Shown here in pieces: positions 46,511 through 55,645 of a DNA stretch of 64,000 bases; the stretch's first letter is position 1, and each line of letters opens with the position of its first letter. The notes under the pieces are model-generated. The model saw only the letters and a list, made by a program, of their open reading frames with translations. It searched no databases and was not told the DNA's origin. The position numbers and the translations under genes are program-made. Source of the stretch: Limonium bicolor (taxonomy: Eukaryota > Streptophyta > Magnoliopsida > Caryophyllales > Plumbaginaceae); assembly GCA_023374045.1 (NCBI GenBank), contig CM041776.1, forward strand, positions 140,061,296 through 140,125,295, read 5' to 3'.

Positions 46511-48536
46511 TATGAGCCTTGATTTTAAACCCTATCCTATGTTGATTAAATTGATTAGGATCTAGTCGGGTTTTAGGTCCACTTATAACCTAAGTTTAAT
46601 AACTAGGTCATATAGCCATAATTATTAAAACCTAAGCTAGCTTACTGCAACCTATTATGAGTCGCCACCTAATTTTAACCTAGGATAAATTAGGAAAGGT
46701 AGAGTTCGGGTTCGGGGGCTTGGTATTCGACTTATTTTAGGTTAAATTACTTTCATTACCCAAGAAGTCGTTTTTCCTCTACTTAGTTTAATTACGGCTT
46801 ATTACGAGTCGTTTTAACCTAAGTGCACACTTCTGATTTTTTTAGTTTTTATCATTTTTTGGCAGAAAATAAAAGTGAAATTAAAAACACCTAAACTAGG
46901 GTTTCGGAGGCAGAATTAGGTCGAATTTTGATTTCGTCTGTGGCCACGGACCTAATGTCCGAACCCACGGACCCCAGTTAACCTAATTACACAGAACAGT
47001 CAAGTTTAGACAGAAATAGGATTTTGAAAAGTCCGGGGCAACGGACAACACGTCCGTGGGCCCGGACATGTTTTATAAAACCTTAAATTTTGAAAATAAA
47101 AATATCCCGCCACCGTCCGGGGGAGTCCGGGCTTACGGACAGGGAGTCCGGGACGCCGGACGTAGCGTTCGTGGGTGCGGAGAGCCCTCGGACGGCGGCA
47201 TTGAGGCTGTTCCCGGAGGTGTTTTTGGCTAAAATTTTATGGGTATGTAGCCTGAAATATTATAAACACGTTAGTAATCAAAAGTTTGCAATTTGACTAA
47301 GAATTAAGGACGAAAGTTATTGAACAAGTTAGTGAAAAGAAACGCAAATAAACCATAATTCAGAAGCAATATAAAGTCAATTCGATTATAAATTTCAAAC
47401 AGAAGTGTACTCAGATCAGAGGAGTTAAAGAAGTCAAATTCCAACCTGTTTTGACCTCGGGATTTGATTGTTCCTTCACGTCGGGAATCTTCGAGAGCTT
47501 CGTTGATGGCCAATCCGGTTCGACTTTGACCCAAGCTTCTGACTCCTTCTTCCTTGTATTGTTTATCACGGTTTGCTTCTGTATTTTTTGTGTTTTGGTG
47601 CTAGGAATCTCAATGGGAGAAGAGGGAATGTGTTTTTTGGTGATTTCGGGAAGATTTCGATATAGATTCGAGGCTCGAGGTTGCAAAAACGTGGGAAGTA
47701 GGTTGACGGCTGAGTTCTCTGACTTTCGGGATGATCTCCTCTGTCGTAGGTCATTTTTTGGAAGGCCTTTTATAGAAAGAGCATGGCCAAGTTGATAGAA
47801 CAAGATTTTTGATCTAAAACCCTAATTTTGTGCTCTAAGAGAATCTGATTTTTTAAAACGTGCTACAGGTTGAAAAAATTCCAAACTTTTAACCAAAGAT
47901 AAAAGACGATTTTTAGTAATTTTGAGAGTTGGAATCAGGTTATTTCGATAAATAACAGATTAGATAAAAATCTTACAATCTGGAATCTCCCATAATTCAT
48001 AACTTACAATTGGAAAGTCAAAATAACAAAATCCCAACGGCATTAGTCTCTAAGAATCATCCTCTATCTTGTGTTAAAATTTCGTGACATTTTGTCCTGA
48101 TTTCGGTATTTTCCAGAGGAGAGAGAAAATTGCAAAAATGATTGAATTTCTCTTTAAAATTTTGGGATAAGGTTCCAAATAAAATAATTTCAGGTTTATG
48201 ACTGTATGTAGTCATGCTAACCATGTGACAATTTTATTTTAATTTTGAAAACCCTTTTATTTCTATTTTGAGGCTATTTCATGTGTTAATTATTAAAGAA
48301 ACTAGCTTATTAAAAGCTTAATTTCAAGAATAAATATTATCAGAAAATCACGAAATACCTTCCATAATGACTATGGTATTTGGAAGTGTTTGGAGATAAT
48401 GAACAAGTCATATGAAATAGAAAATCCCGAGAATGTCCTTGGAAAATCTTGTATTGGTGCATTTTGACCATTTTGCCCTTTATAACACGTAAACCTTAGA
48501 GACTACTCCGAGGGGGTTGAAATTTTGGGTATAACA
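46511..48536 (-). mobile_element. 3' LTR of E
   Basis: 2.03 kb on the minus strand, TGTTATACCC (48536) to GGCTCATA (46511). The TATA box on the minus strand is CTATAAAAGG (near 47768-47777). GTCCGG/CCGGAC-rich hairpins lie near 47030-47160. Frames at 47411-47803 on both strands are LTR by-products. Confidence 0.85.
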
Positions 48537-48560
48537 GGTTGCCCCCCGTTAACTAGACTT
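48537..48560 (-). promoter_or_regulatory. Polypurine tract of E
   Basis: On the minus strand GTTAACGGGGGGCAACC directly precedes the LTR start. Confidence 0.8.
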
Positions 48561-48654
48561 TGTAGTGAATATGAAAAGACTAGTTGATGCTTGAGTGATA
48601 CCCCAAAATTTTGTCCGATACCAAATAAACTCCTTGTCTTAGATTTCTGCCGAG

Positions 48655-49330
48655 TCTGTTGATTGTGCTGAGCTATTATGAGGCGCTAGCTACCTAGAAG
48701 AAAAGTCTGAGATTATTGGGCTATTATGAGGTGCCAGCCACCTAAAAGAAAAAGCTAAATGTGTTGCGCTATTAAGAGGTGCCAAATACCAAAAATGTGA
48801 AAAAGTGGACCGAACTAATAGTGAATAATCTTGACCGAGCATCTAAGGTGTTGGGAACCTAAAATTAAATGGAATACACCGAGCATTATAAGGTGTCGGG
48901 AACCTGAAGTTTAAATGGGATATGCCGAGCATTATAAGGTGCCGGGAACCTGAAGTTTGCATGGGATACGCCGAGCATTATAAGGTGTTGGGAACCTGAA
49001 GTTTGAATAGGATACGCCGAGCATATAAGGTGTCGGGAACCTAAAGTTTGAATGGGATACACCGAGCATTATAAGGTGTCGGGAACCTATAGTTTGAATG
49101 GATTACGTCGAGCATTATAAGGTGTCGGGAACCTGAAGTTTGAATGGGATACACCGAGCATTATAAGGTGTCAAGAACCTAAAGTTTGAATGGGATACGC
49201 AGAGCATTATAAGGTGTCGGGAACCTAAAGTTTGAATGGGATACGCTGAGCATTATAAGGTGTCGGGAACCTGAAGTTTGAATGGATTACGCCGAGCATT
49301 ATAAGGTGTTTGGAACCTGAAGTTGGATTG
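48655..49330 (-). repeat. Tandem arrays in the E 3' region, 46-bp unit, about 11 copies plus 4 diverged
   Basis: 48655-48835 has diverged units with ATTATGAGG(C/T)GC. 48836-49330 has a regular 46-bp unit (GCATTATAAGGTGTCGGGAA then CCTGAAGTTTGAATGGG). The core is homologous, inverted, to the GGTAGTC...CCTTAGAATAGC module of A and C. Confidence 0.85.
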
Positions 49331-49374
49331 GATTCTCACATGTGAGATGATCCAATGATAAGAGCTAATTATGA

Positions 49375-49800
49375 AAGTGCCAAACGTGGCAATTGTGGGG
49401 TGTGAAAATTGTCTAAAGCAAGAAATAGCTGGAAAATATACCAAACATGGCTATGAAAAAGATTTGTCCAAAGCAAGAAATTGCTAGGAATATGCCAAAC
49501 ATGGCTATGAAAAAGGTTTGTCCAAAGCAAGAAATTGCTAGGAATATGTCAAACATGGCGATGACGCAGATTTGTTCAAAGCAAGAAATTGCTTGGAATA
49601 AGCCAAACATGGCGATGATGCAGATTTGTTCAAAACAAGAAATTGCTAGGAATATGCCAAACATGGCTATGAAAAAGGTTTGTCCAAAGCAAGAAATTTC
49701 TTGGAATATGCCAAACATGGCGATGATGCAGACTTGTGAAACTGAAGTGTTTGAAGGAAAATTGTGCAGGACAAGAAATTGCTGAAAAAGGTGCCAAACG
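49375..49800 (-). repeat. Minisatellite, 54-bp unit, about 6-7 copies
   Basis: The unit carries GCCAAACATGGCTATGAAAA and GTCCAAAGCAAGAAATTGCT. 54 is a multiple of three, so both strands are open (49447-49785 plus gives an 18-residue repeat; 49413-49718 minus likewise). A related non-tandem stretch is in A near 16090-16200 (TGCCACGCTTGGCA, TTGCCATGTTTGGCA). Confidence 0.85.
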
Positions 49801-49959
49801 TGGCAATGTTTAAGGAAATTCTGTCTACCAAAAGGAAAGTGAAATTATCGTTTCCTAACTAAAGATTTCAGACTTGCATTTTGTTTCTTAGAAGATGAAC
49901 TTGCCGCGGGTGGGAGTATATGTTATTTGTTTGTGAGACTTTTCAGTGGTGGTAGGGCT

Positions 49960-50115
49960 TATGATGGGCCATGGAATTTATGTGGAGGTGAAGGCTTATG
50001 TGGGCCTGAGGTCTTTGATGTGGAGATAAGGGCTTATGTGTGCCTGTGGTGTTTAATGTGGAGGTAAGGGCTTATGTGTGCCTGTGGTGTTTGATGTGGG
50101 GGTAAGGGCTTTGGG
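49960..50115 (-). repeat. Tandem units, about 38-40 bp, 3-4 copies
   Basis: GATGTGG(A/G)G(A/G)TAAGGGCTTATGTG units, the inverted counterpart of the GGCCCGTCCTAAGCCC array of C. Confidence 0.75.
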
Positions 50116-50134
50116 CTTCAATTGGTGTTGTCAT

Positions 50135-50227
50135 GGCAATTGTTGCAACCAACAATTGCCCCCAGTATTTTTCCTTAGGACAATCTAAGGTAGAGTTCAT
50201 GGCAGTCGATCGGAACGATCGATTGCC
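50135..50227. repeat. Paired hairpins of E
   Basis: 50135-50160 (GGCAATTGTTG against CAACAATTGCC) and 50201-50227 (GGCAGTCGATCG against CGATCGATTGCC). They are next to inverted TACTGGGG motifs and in the same order as A and C when read on the minus strand. Confidence 0.8.
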
Positions 50228-50234
50228 CCAGTAT

Positions 50235-51690
50235 TTTTTTTATTAAACGTGCGAACAAGTCTCGTCCTCACAGGGTTAAGGCTTTTGCTTTGATATGGTG
50301 CTTCCTAACCCACACACGATGTGTTTGCAGTCATTTCTCGCTCATGGTCATAACTTCTAGACCATGGAATTCGATATTTGACGGATTTACGCATTTGATC
50401 TGTTACTTTCACGTGATTAGACACACAACTATCAAGTCGGAAGTCTTTAAAGCTTATAACGTGGCCATGGGGTGTGATGAAAGACAACGGGACCATGAAG
50501 GGATATTTTAGGTATGTGGAGCTATAAGGGTGACCAAAGCTGCAACTTGCACCTTCTCTCGGACTTGTCTTCTTTGCCTTGAAGTCGTTTGGCTACTTCG
50601 TGATGACTTCACTTATGAGCTTGGAACTTGGAACTTTTGGGTTGTTCCTTGCACCTTTTCCCTTTCTTCCAATTTTGGATTTCTTCGAGGCTTTTCAGGT
50701 TTGCCTTTCTTTGAATCTCGTTTTCTTCGGGGTTCTTGTGTTTCCCGGCTTTGAACTTGGAGAGCTACATTTGATGTTAGCTCTTTGGATCCTATGTCAC
50801 TCTGGGACCATTTACGGATCGCTTCGTCATGCTAATAGCGGCATTGCTTCTTTGGACTGATGAGAATGTTATCTGAGACTCGGGCTGCTCGCTTCCTTTG
50901 GTCACCGGGTCGGACATTCATCATTGGCTGGGTTATTTTGTGGAGTTCATAATATCGAGAAGGGATATATGAAAGGCTCAGCGGGGTGCCTAGGGTTTAA
51001 TTATAGGGTTTACAAGCTTTTGGCTATGTGGTGTTGTACCTAGTCCTGATAGTTGTGTATCCGTTCTTTGTTACTTTTCGCAGGTCTAAGAGTAAATTTA
51101 CAAATTATCTCCTTCGATCGGAGTTATGCTGTTTACCTCACATTTGAATGTGGTCTCACCGGAGTCGTGTAAAAATGACACGCTCGTTCGCTCATGGTTT
51201 TTCCACTTAAGACATTCTCGCGAGATTTTCACTCCGAAACTCGTTCGCACATTTAAACAAAAGATAAAAGATGACGAACTTAAACTCAGATTGCCCTCAG
51301 TATTGTTTGGGGTTTATGACAACAATTTTACTGCTTGGATGTTTTGTGATGGGTTATGGTATTTGGTAAAGTATGTTCATCCTTTTAGAAACCCAAAAAA
51401 CAAGTCGTTGTGTTCCGTTGTCAGAATGATTATTTCGTGATCCTTTGAAAGACATGAATGCTCTTTTTTTAAATGAATGAAAAAGGATTTGTACAAGAAT
51501 TATAGAAATGGAACCATGGCTTTATTTAAATGAATGTAAAGACATCACTGACAATTACAAGCTCAGCAACTTCTAAAATGATAAAAGAATCTAGCCATTA
51601 CAAACGTTGGAAAAATAGAAAAATGGCTAGTAAAGAGAAGAAATCAGAGAAAACACTTGAAAATAGCAGTCTCTGATGGTGCTTGACATG
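50235..51690 (-). other. E 3' region, conserved part
   Basis: Non-coding, matching A 14200-15650 inverted. The plus-strand frames (50290-50511, 50579-50860, 51126-51440) have no protein match in A or C and are rejected. Confidence 0.65.
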
Positions 51691-51696
51691 GGATTC

Positions 51697-52740
51697 CTAC
51701 TCGGGGAGTTGAAAACCTTGATTGATAAGATCTTGGATGTGCTGCTTTAGAATTTTGCAATCGTCGGTGTCATGACCAGGAAGCTGGTGATACTGGCAGT
51801 ACTAGTTCAGATTCCTTCCTTTTTGAGGGTCTCTTTGTCGAGGGATGAGGGGTTGTAGCATGTTCCGTTGCTGGAGTCTTTTAAAAGCCTGGCTTAATGG
51901 TTGACCGATGTTTGAAAACTTTCTCTGACGGGAGTTCTACCGGGATGATTCTATTGCTCCGATGATTTGTCCTGGCCCTTTTATCCGCTGAATGGTATTT
52001 ACCTCATGCTGCCTAGTTCTCTTTCGGGTACCACTTTGGATACAAGCTGCTGTCCTTGAACCATTCCCGGTGTTTTTTGAGTTCCCAAGTTTTAACTCTC
52101 CTTTGTGAATCATTTCTTCTAGGACATCAACTTGTCCCATCAGCATGTTGAAGCTAGGAAAGTATGTGAATTTCAGCTCGTCACTGTATTGCTTCTGCAT
52201 ATTTTTAATTACCATTCGGATTTGCTCTTGTTCGTCCATCTGTGTGAGCATTGCGGCTGCCTTCATCCTCCAACGCTTGACAAAATCAGACATTGATTCA
52301 CCTTCTGTTTGCTGTGTGCTTGCAAGATCAGCCCTGGTGACTCCAAAACTTCTAGCGTACTCAAAATGATGCAGAAAAGCTACACATACCTCCTTGTAGG
52401 TCTTGGTATTTATCCTTTGAGTTATGTACCAATGTTGAGGAGTCTCATCAAGATAGTGAGCAAATACCTTGGCCTTCTGCATATCGTTTAGCGAAATGAT
52501 GGACATTTCCCTATCGAACGTTGCCAAATGAAGTTGTGGGACGGAGGAACCTTTGTATAGAGGAAGTGTTGGCAATTTCAACTTTGGAGGGAGATCAACC
52601 TTGGGATATAATCCAGTGAAAAATTAGTCAAAACCGGCTGGCTTGTTGGCCCTCTCCATGCGCTCAATCTTTTTCAGCATCCCATTGAATTCTACGGCTA
52701 ACTGGGCATCCATGTTCACTGGATTTCCTCCTTCTGCCAT
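51697..52740 (-). pseudogene. gag: gag of E, internally deleted and frameshifted
   Basis: The minus-strand start at 52740 gives MAEGGNPVNMDAQ, then jumps to KKIERMERANKPAGFD, so about 90 residues of the coiled-coil part present in A are missing. An in-frame stop follows PAGFD. The gag core is then open from 52581 to 51937 (LPTLPLYKGSSVPQLHLATF, HHFEYA, MSDFVKRWRMKAA, KGELKLG). After a frameshift near the end, CQYHQLPGHDTDDC, the same CX2HX4HX4C motif as in A, is readable, with the final stop at 51697-51699. It is not functional, but conserved enough to confirm the gag start and end of the family. Confidence 0.9.
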
Positions 52741-52744
52741 ACTT

Positions 52745-54218
52745 GGGATTCGGGCCTACCTGTTTTCAAAGTGCCGTCTGTCAGAGAGGACTAGGCTGAA
52801 ATTCTGGGTCGCAAAGAAGTTTTAGGTTAGAACCTTTTGGGCTGCGCGGAAAACACACGAGCTGGAATGTCTTGATGATTGTGGGTAGGTATTAAGGCCC
52901 GAATGAGTTGGAGGAGAGGCACACGGGCCGGAACGACTCATGAGCTGGGAACTGATGCTTAAGACAAAATGCTTGGAGAATATGGCACTTGGGCTAGAAT
53001 GCTTTGAGAATTTGGCACTTGGGCCAAAATGTTGTGAAGATGTGGCACATGGGTCGGAGTGTTATGGGAATGTGGCACTTGGGCCGAAATGTTATGAGAA
53101 TGTGGAACCAGGGATGAAGTGTTGTGAAGGTGTGGCACTTGGGCAGGAGCATTGTGAAAACACAGTGCCTGGACCAGAATGTTTTAAGAATGCGGCACTT
53201 GGGCCAGAACGTTTTGAAATTTTGGCACTTGGGCCAAAATGTGTTTGGGCTTGAAGTAAGGTTCATGGGCTGAAATGATCTCTGGACCATGTCCTAAATG
53301 CGAATTTGAAATTAGGGCCGAAGTCTGAACGAGTGATTCTGATAGGGCCTAAAAGACGATACCTAGATCTAGGATTTGGGCCAAAGCCCGAGTGAAAAGA
53401 TCTTCCTAGACTAGAGTAAACCTTGAAATGGAAAGGCCTGATGGATTTTCATGCCCCACAGATTATTTTAGGTGGATTTGTTTTTCATGGGCCTAGAACT
53501 AAATGGATAATTCAAATTGGGCCGGAAGAGAAATCCCCTAAGTCTAGGCTTTTGGGCCGAAGCCCAAACGACTCACATATTAAACCAAACAGGGCCTTTG
53601 GGCCGCGAACAAACAGAGCTGTCAATTCGGGTTGGGCTAGGTTGATGTAGGAGATGTTCCTACCAATCTCTAGGCTGGGTAGTGGGCCGATCATACAAGC
53701 AAACAAGGCCCACACAAATTCGACATGTCCTCACTAGATGCTTAAACCAAAACGGGTATGGATCGATCTGGAGAGGTGCTTGGGGCATGGGCCCAGGTCA
53801 CCACAAAGGAATAGGGCTTGCACGCTATTCTCTTTGGGCTTCCCCACTTTTTTCACATCACCTGAAGGTGTGCGTCTACGGTCGGGTCTTTGACTGACCA
53901 AACAATGGGCTAGGTAAGGACACTGCCAGGAAAACGCTTGGGGCTAAAGCCCAGGTATTAAGGGGATGTGGTTAGACGACATTCTCCTCTTTTCCCCCAC
54001 TTATTCACATCACCTAAAAGGTGTGAGTCCCTGACAGGGGACCCTCAAACGGGTCCCGGGGTGAAATCGGTTTGCGTGGACCCTCGCTCTCATATGATGC
54101 AAAGGTGTAGAAAATTAAAGTGCGCACGAAAGTAAACAAACAAAGTAATAAAGCCATAAATAAACAATTTTCGAGTTAAACCCTCTTTCTTAAAATTAAA
54201 CAAGTTAATATTAAGAAG
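52745..54218 (-). other. E leader (5' untranslated region)
   Basis: Inverted match to the A leader (11657-12897). GGCCC-rich words and the two GGTGATGTGAA blocks are near 53850-54020. No gene is supported. Confidence 0.65.
52970..53250 (-). repeat. 30-bp tandem repeat in the E leader, about 9 copies
   Basis: Plus-strand unit GGCACTTGGGCCAAAATGTT then GTGAAGATGT, imperfect. Its 10-codon period keeps both strands open (52940-53254 plus; 52994-53290 minus). The matching part of A (12590-12850) has only loose, irregular repeats. Confidence 0.8.
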
Positions 54219-54229
54219 TTGTCCCCAGC

Positions 54230-54670
54230 TGTGATACCCAGTGTAGGGGTCACCTCTCACATCGATCGGGAGAGAGCACGAACCATGCCTTATAGGTGTG
54301 GGGATACTCTTCCCTTGTGTGAGGCCTTTTGGGGATGGTACCCCGAGAACAAAACCGTGCGGGCTGCGGCCCAAAGCGGACAATATCACGCATGTGGGTT
54401 AAGACTGGGCTGTTACAGATGGTATCAGAGCCAGGCCCAGGTCGGTGTGCCAGCGGGGACGCTGGGCTCCCAAGGGGGGTAGAGTGTGATACCCAGTGTA
54501 GGGGTCACCTCCCACATCGATCGGGAGAGAGCACGAACCATGCCTTATAGGTGTGGGGATACTCTTCCCTTGTGAGGCCTTTTGGGGATGGTACCCCGAG
54601 AACAAAACCGTGCGGGCTGCGGCCCAAAGCGGACAATATCACACATGTGGGTTAAGACTGGGCTGTTACA
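54230..54670 (+). mobile_element. TRIM (miniature LTR retrotransposon), complete
   Basis: 441 bp: LTR 54230-54417 (188 bp), 67-bp interior, LTR 54485-54670 (186 bp). LTR ends are TGTGATACCC and GGGCTGTTACA. The interior has the primer site TGGTATCAGAGC (54420-54431) and polypurine tract CAAGGGGGGTAGAG. LTR and interior words (CACATCG, CGGACAATATC, GTGTGCCAGCGGGGACGCTG) fit a TRIM type found across many eudicots. No coding capacity. The flanks do not form a target duplication (CCAGC left, GGTAT right). Frames at 54219-54605 and 54553-54735 are LTR by-products. Confidence 0.9.
54420..54431 (+). promoter_or_regulatory. Primer-binding site of the TRIM
   Basis: TGGTATCAGAGC, an exact initiator tRNA-Met-type site, 2 nt after the first LTR. 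Confidence 0.9.
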
Positions 54671-54906
54671 GGTATAGTTTGGTGATTTTTGGAGTTATAT
54701 ATAAGGTTTTATCAAGATATATGTATAATATATAGTTTTGATGAGTTTAAAAACTATATGTTATAAAGAGGGGAATTTGGTGAATATATAAAGTTTGGTG
54801 GTGGAAATTTAATTAAAACAGTCTTAGGGGCTGTTCGAAAATTATAGCCTTTAAAAACTATAAGTTGTAATTATATTAAGGTTTAAGGATTATAATATAA
54901 GGTATA
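54671..54906. other. AT-rich spacer, first copy
   Basis: 236 bp between the TRIM and F, repeated at 60584-60815. Probably part of a D-like LTR in plus orientation. Ends with the F target site GTATA (54902-54906). Confidence 0.55.
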
Positions 54907-55084
54907 TGTAATACCCCGAATTTTTGTAACCCTAATGGAAACCATATTTCCTTAGGAATTATTAGAGAACACGAGGAAACCATAGTGGTCGGGAATCAAC
55001 CAAGAAACCTTGGAGAAACCCTAATTCAGAAAGTTCCGAAAAACACTGAAATTTTAGGGAGTTACTTAGAGTTCAATAAGCCTC

Positions 55085-55176
55085 GGTCAACTGTGGTCAA
55101 ACCTTGGTCAACCTTGGTCTAACCTCGGTCAAACATTGGATAATGGTCAAACCTTGGTCAATGGTCAACTTTGACC
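55085..55176. promoter_or_regulatory. Cluster of W-box-like motifs in the F LTR
   Basis: GGTCAA (reverse complement TTGACC, the WRKY-binding W-box core) occurs at 55085, 55095, 55106, 55127, 55145, 55156 and 55163, plus TTGACC at 55171. Conserved in F2 (near 58682-58775) and F3 (near 60993-61086). It lies about 460 bp upstream of the TATA box, in U3. WRKY control is inferred. Confidence 0.65.
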
Positions 55177-55467
55177 TTGAGGATGCAGTGGTGATGCAGT
55201 GATGATGCAGTGATGATGTAGTGATGATGCAGCGATGATGTCAGCATGACATAATGATGATGTAAGCGTCGAGGTGTTAATAGATGATTAGTTACACATG
55301 GTCCAATCAAGAGAAGCCTTGTGTCACATTCAATAATGAGGGGAGGTCACACATGGATGGTGGAGATTAATCCAAGCAAAATATCTACGATCCGACGGCT
55401 GTAAATGAAGACATCTTCCTTAACCTCCTTACTATGCACTAATTCGTCCTTTTGTAATCATTTTAGG

Positions 55468-55573
55468 GATAAGCCTTATCCATTCATTAATGAGGGAGGA
55501 GACACTCCAAGGGCTGGGATTAGTCTTAGCCAAGTGTCCATCATCCAAGGGGTTACAAAGGATAAGCCTTATC
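55468..55573. promoter_or_regulatory. Two identical GATAAGCCTTATC palindromes
   Basis: 55468-55480 and 55561-55573, 93 bp apart and upstream of the TATA box. GATAAG is the I-box/GATA-factor core. Both are present in all three F LTRs. Confidence 0.55.
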
Positions 55574-55638
55574 ATTATAATCATTACCCTTAATTAATGA
55601 AAGAAATTAATCTCATTTAAGAGATCACTCACGCCATC

Positions 55639-55645
55639 TATAAAA
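55639..55645 (+). promoter_or_regulatory. TATA box of F1
   Basis: TATAAAA in CCATCTATAAAAGGGAGC. Same at 59237 (F2) and 61548 (F3). Expected RNA start is about 30 bp downstream. Confidence 0.75.

Larger units (their letters stand above)
46511..54229 (-). mobile_element. E: minus-strand gag-only Tat/Ogre-like element, 5' LTR missing
   Basis: From right to left: remnant primer site (GTTGTCCCCAGC, 54219-54229), leader, gag (52740-51697, broken), 3' region with hairpins and arrays, polypurine tract, 3' LTR (48536-46511). It has no pol. The 5' LTR that should lie right of 54229 is replaced by a TRIM starting exactly there. E interrupts G's 3' LTR. Confidence 0.85.

Noticed and set aside
47411..47803. 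130-residue minus-strand and 114-residue plus-strand frames
   Set aside because: Both lie in the E LTR U3/R/U5; equivalents in A, B and C are broken differently.
49447..49785. 112-residue protein with an 18-residue repeat
   Set aside because: Lies in a 54-bp minisatellite of the E 3' region, antisense to the element, open on both strands.
52940..53254. Cys-rich 10-residue repeat protein
   Set aside because: Frame created by a 30-bp repeat in the E leader; not conserved in A.
54230..54670. Two copies of a structural RNA or SINE
   Set aside because: The direct repeats have TG...CA ends with a primer site and polypurine tract between them, which identifies a TRIM; no RNA polymerase III boxes or A-tail are evident.
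55405..55593. 62-residue frame present three times (also 59003 and 61314)
   Set aside because: Repeated only because it lies in three near-identical F LTRs, upstream of the TATA box.
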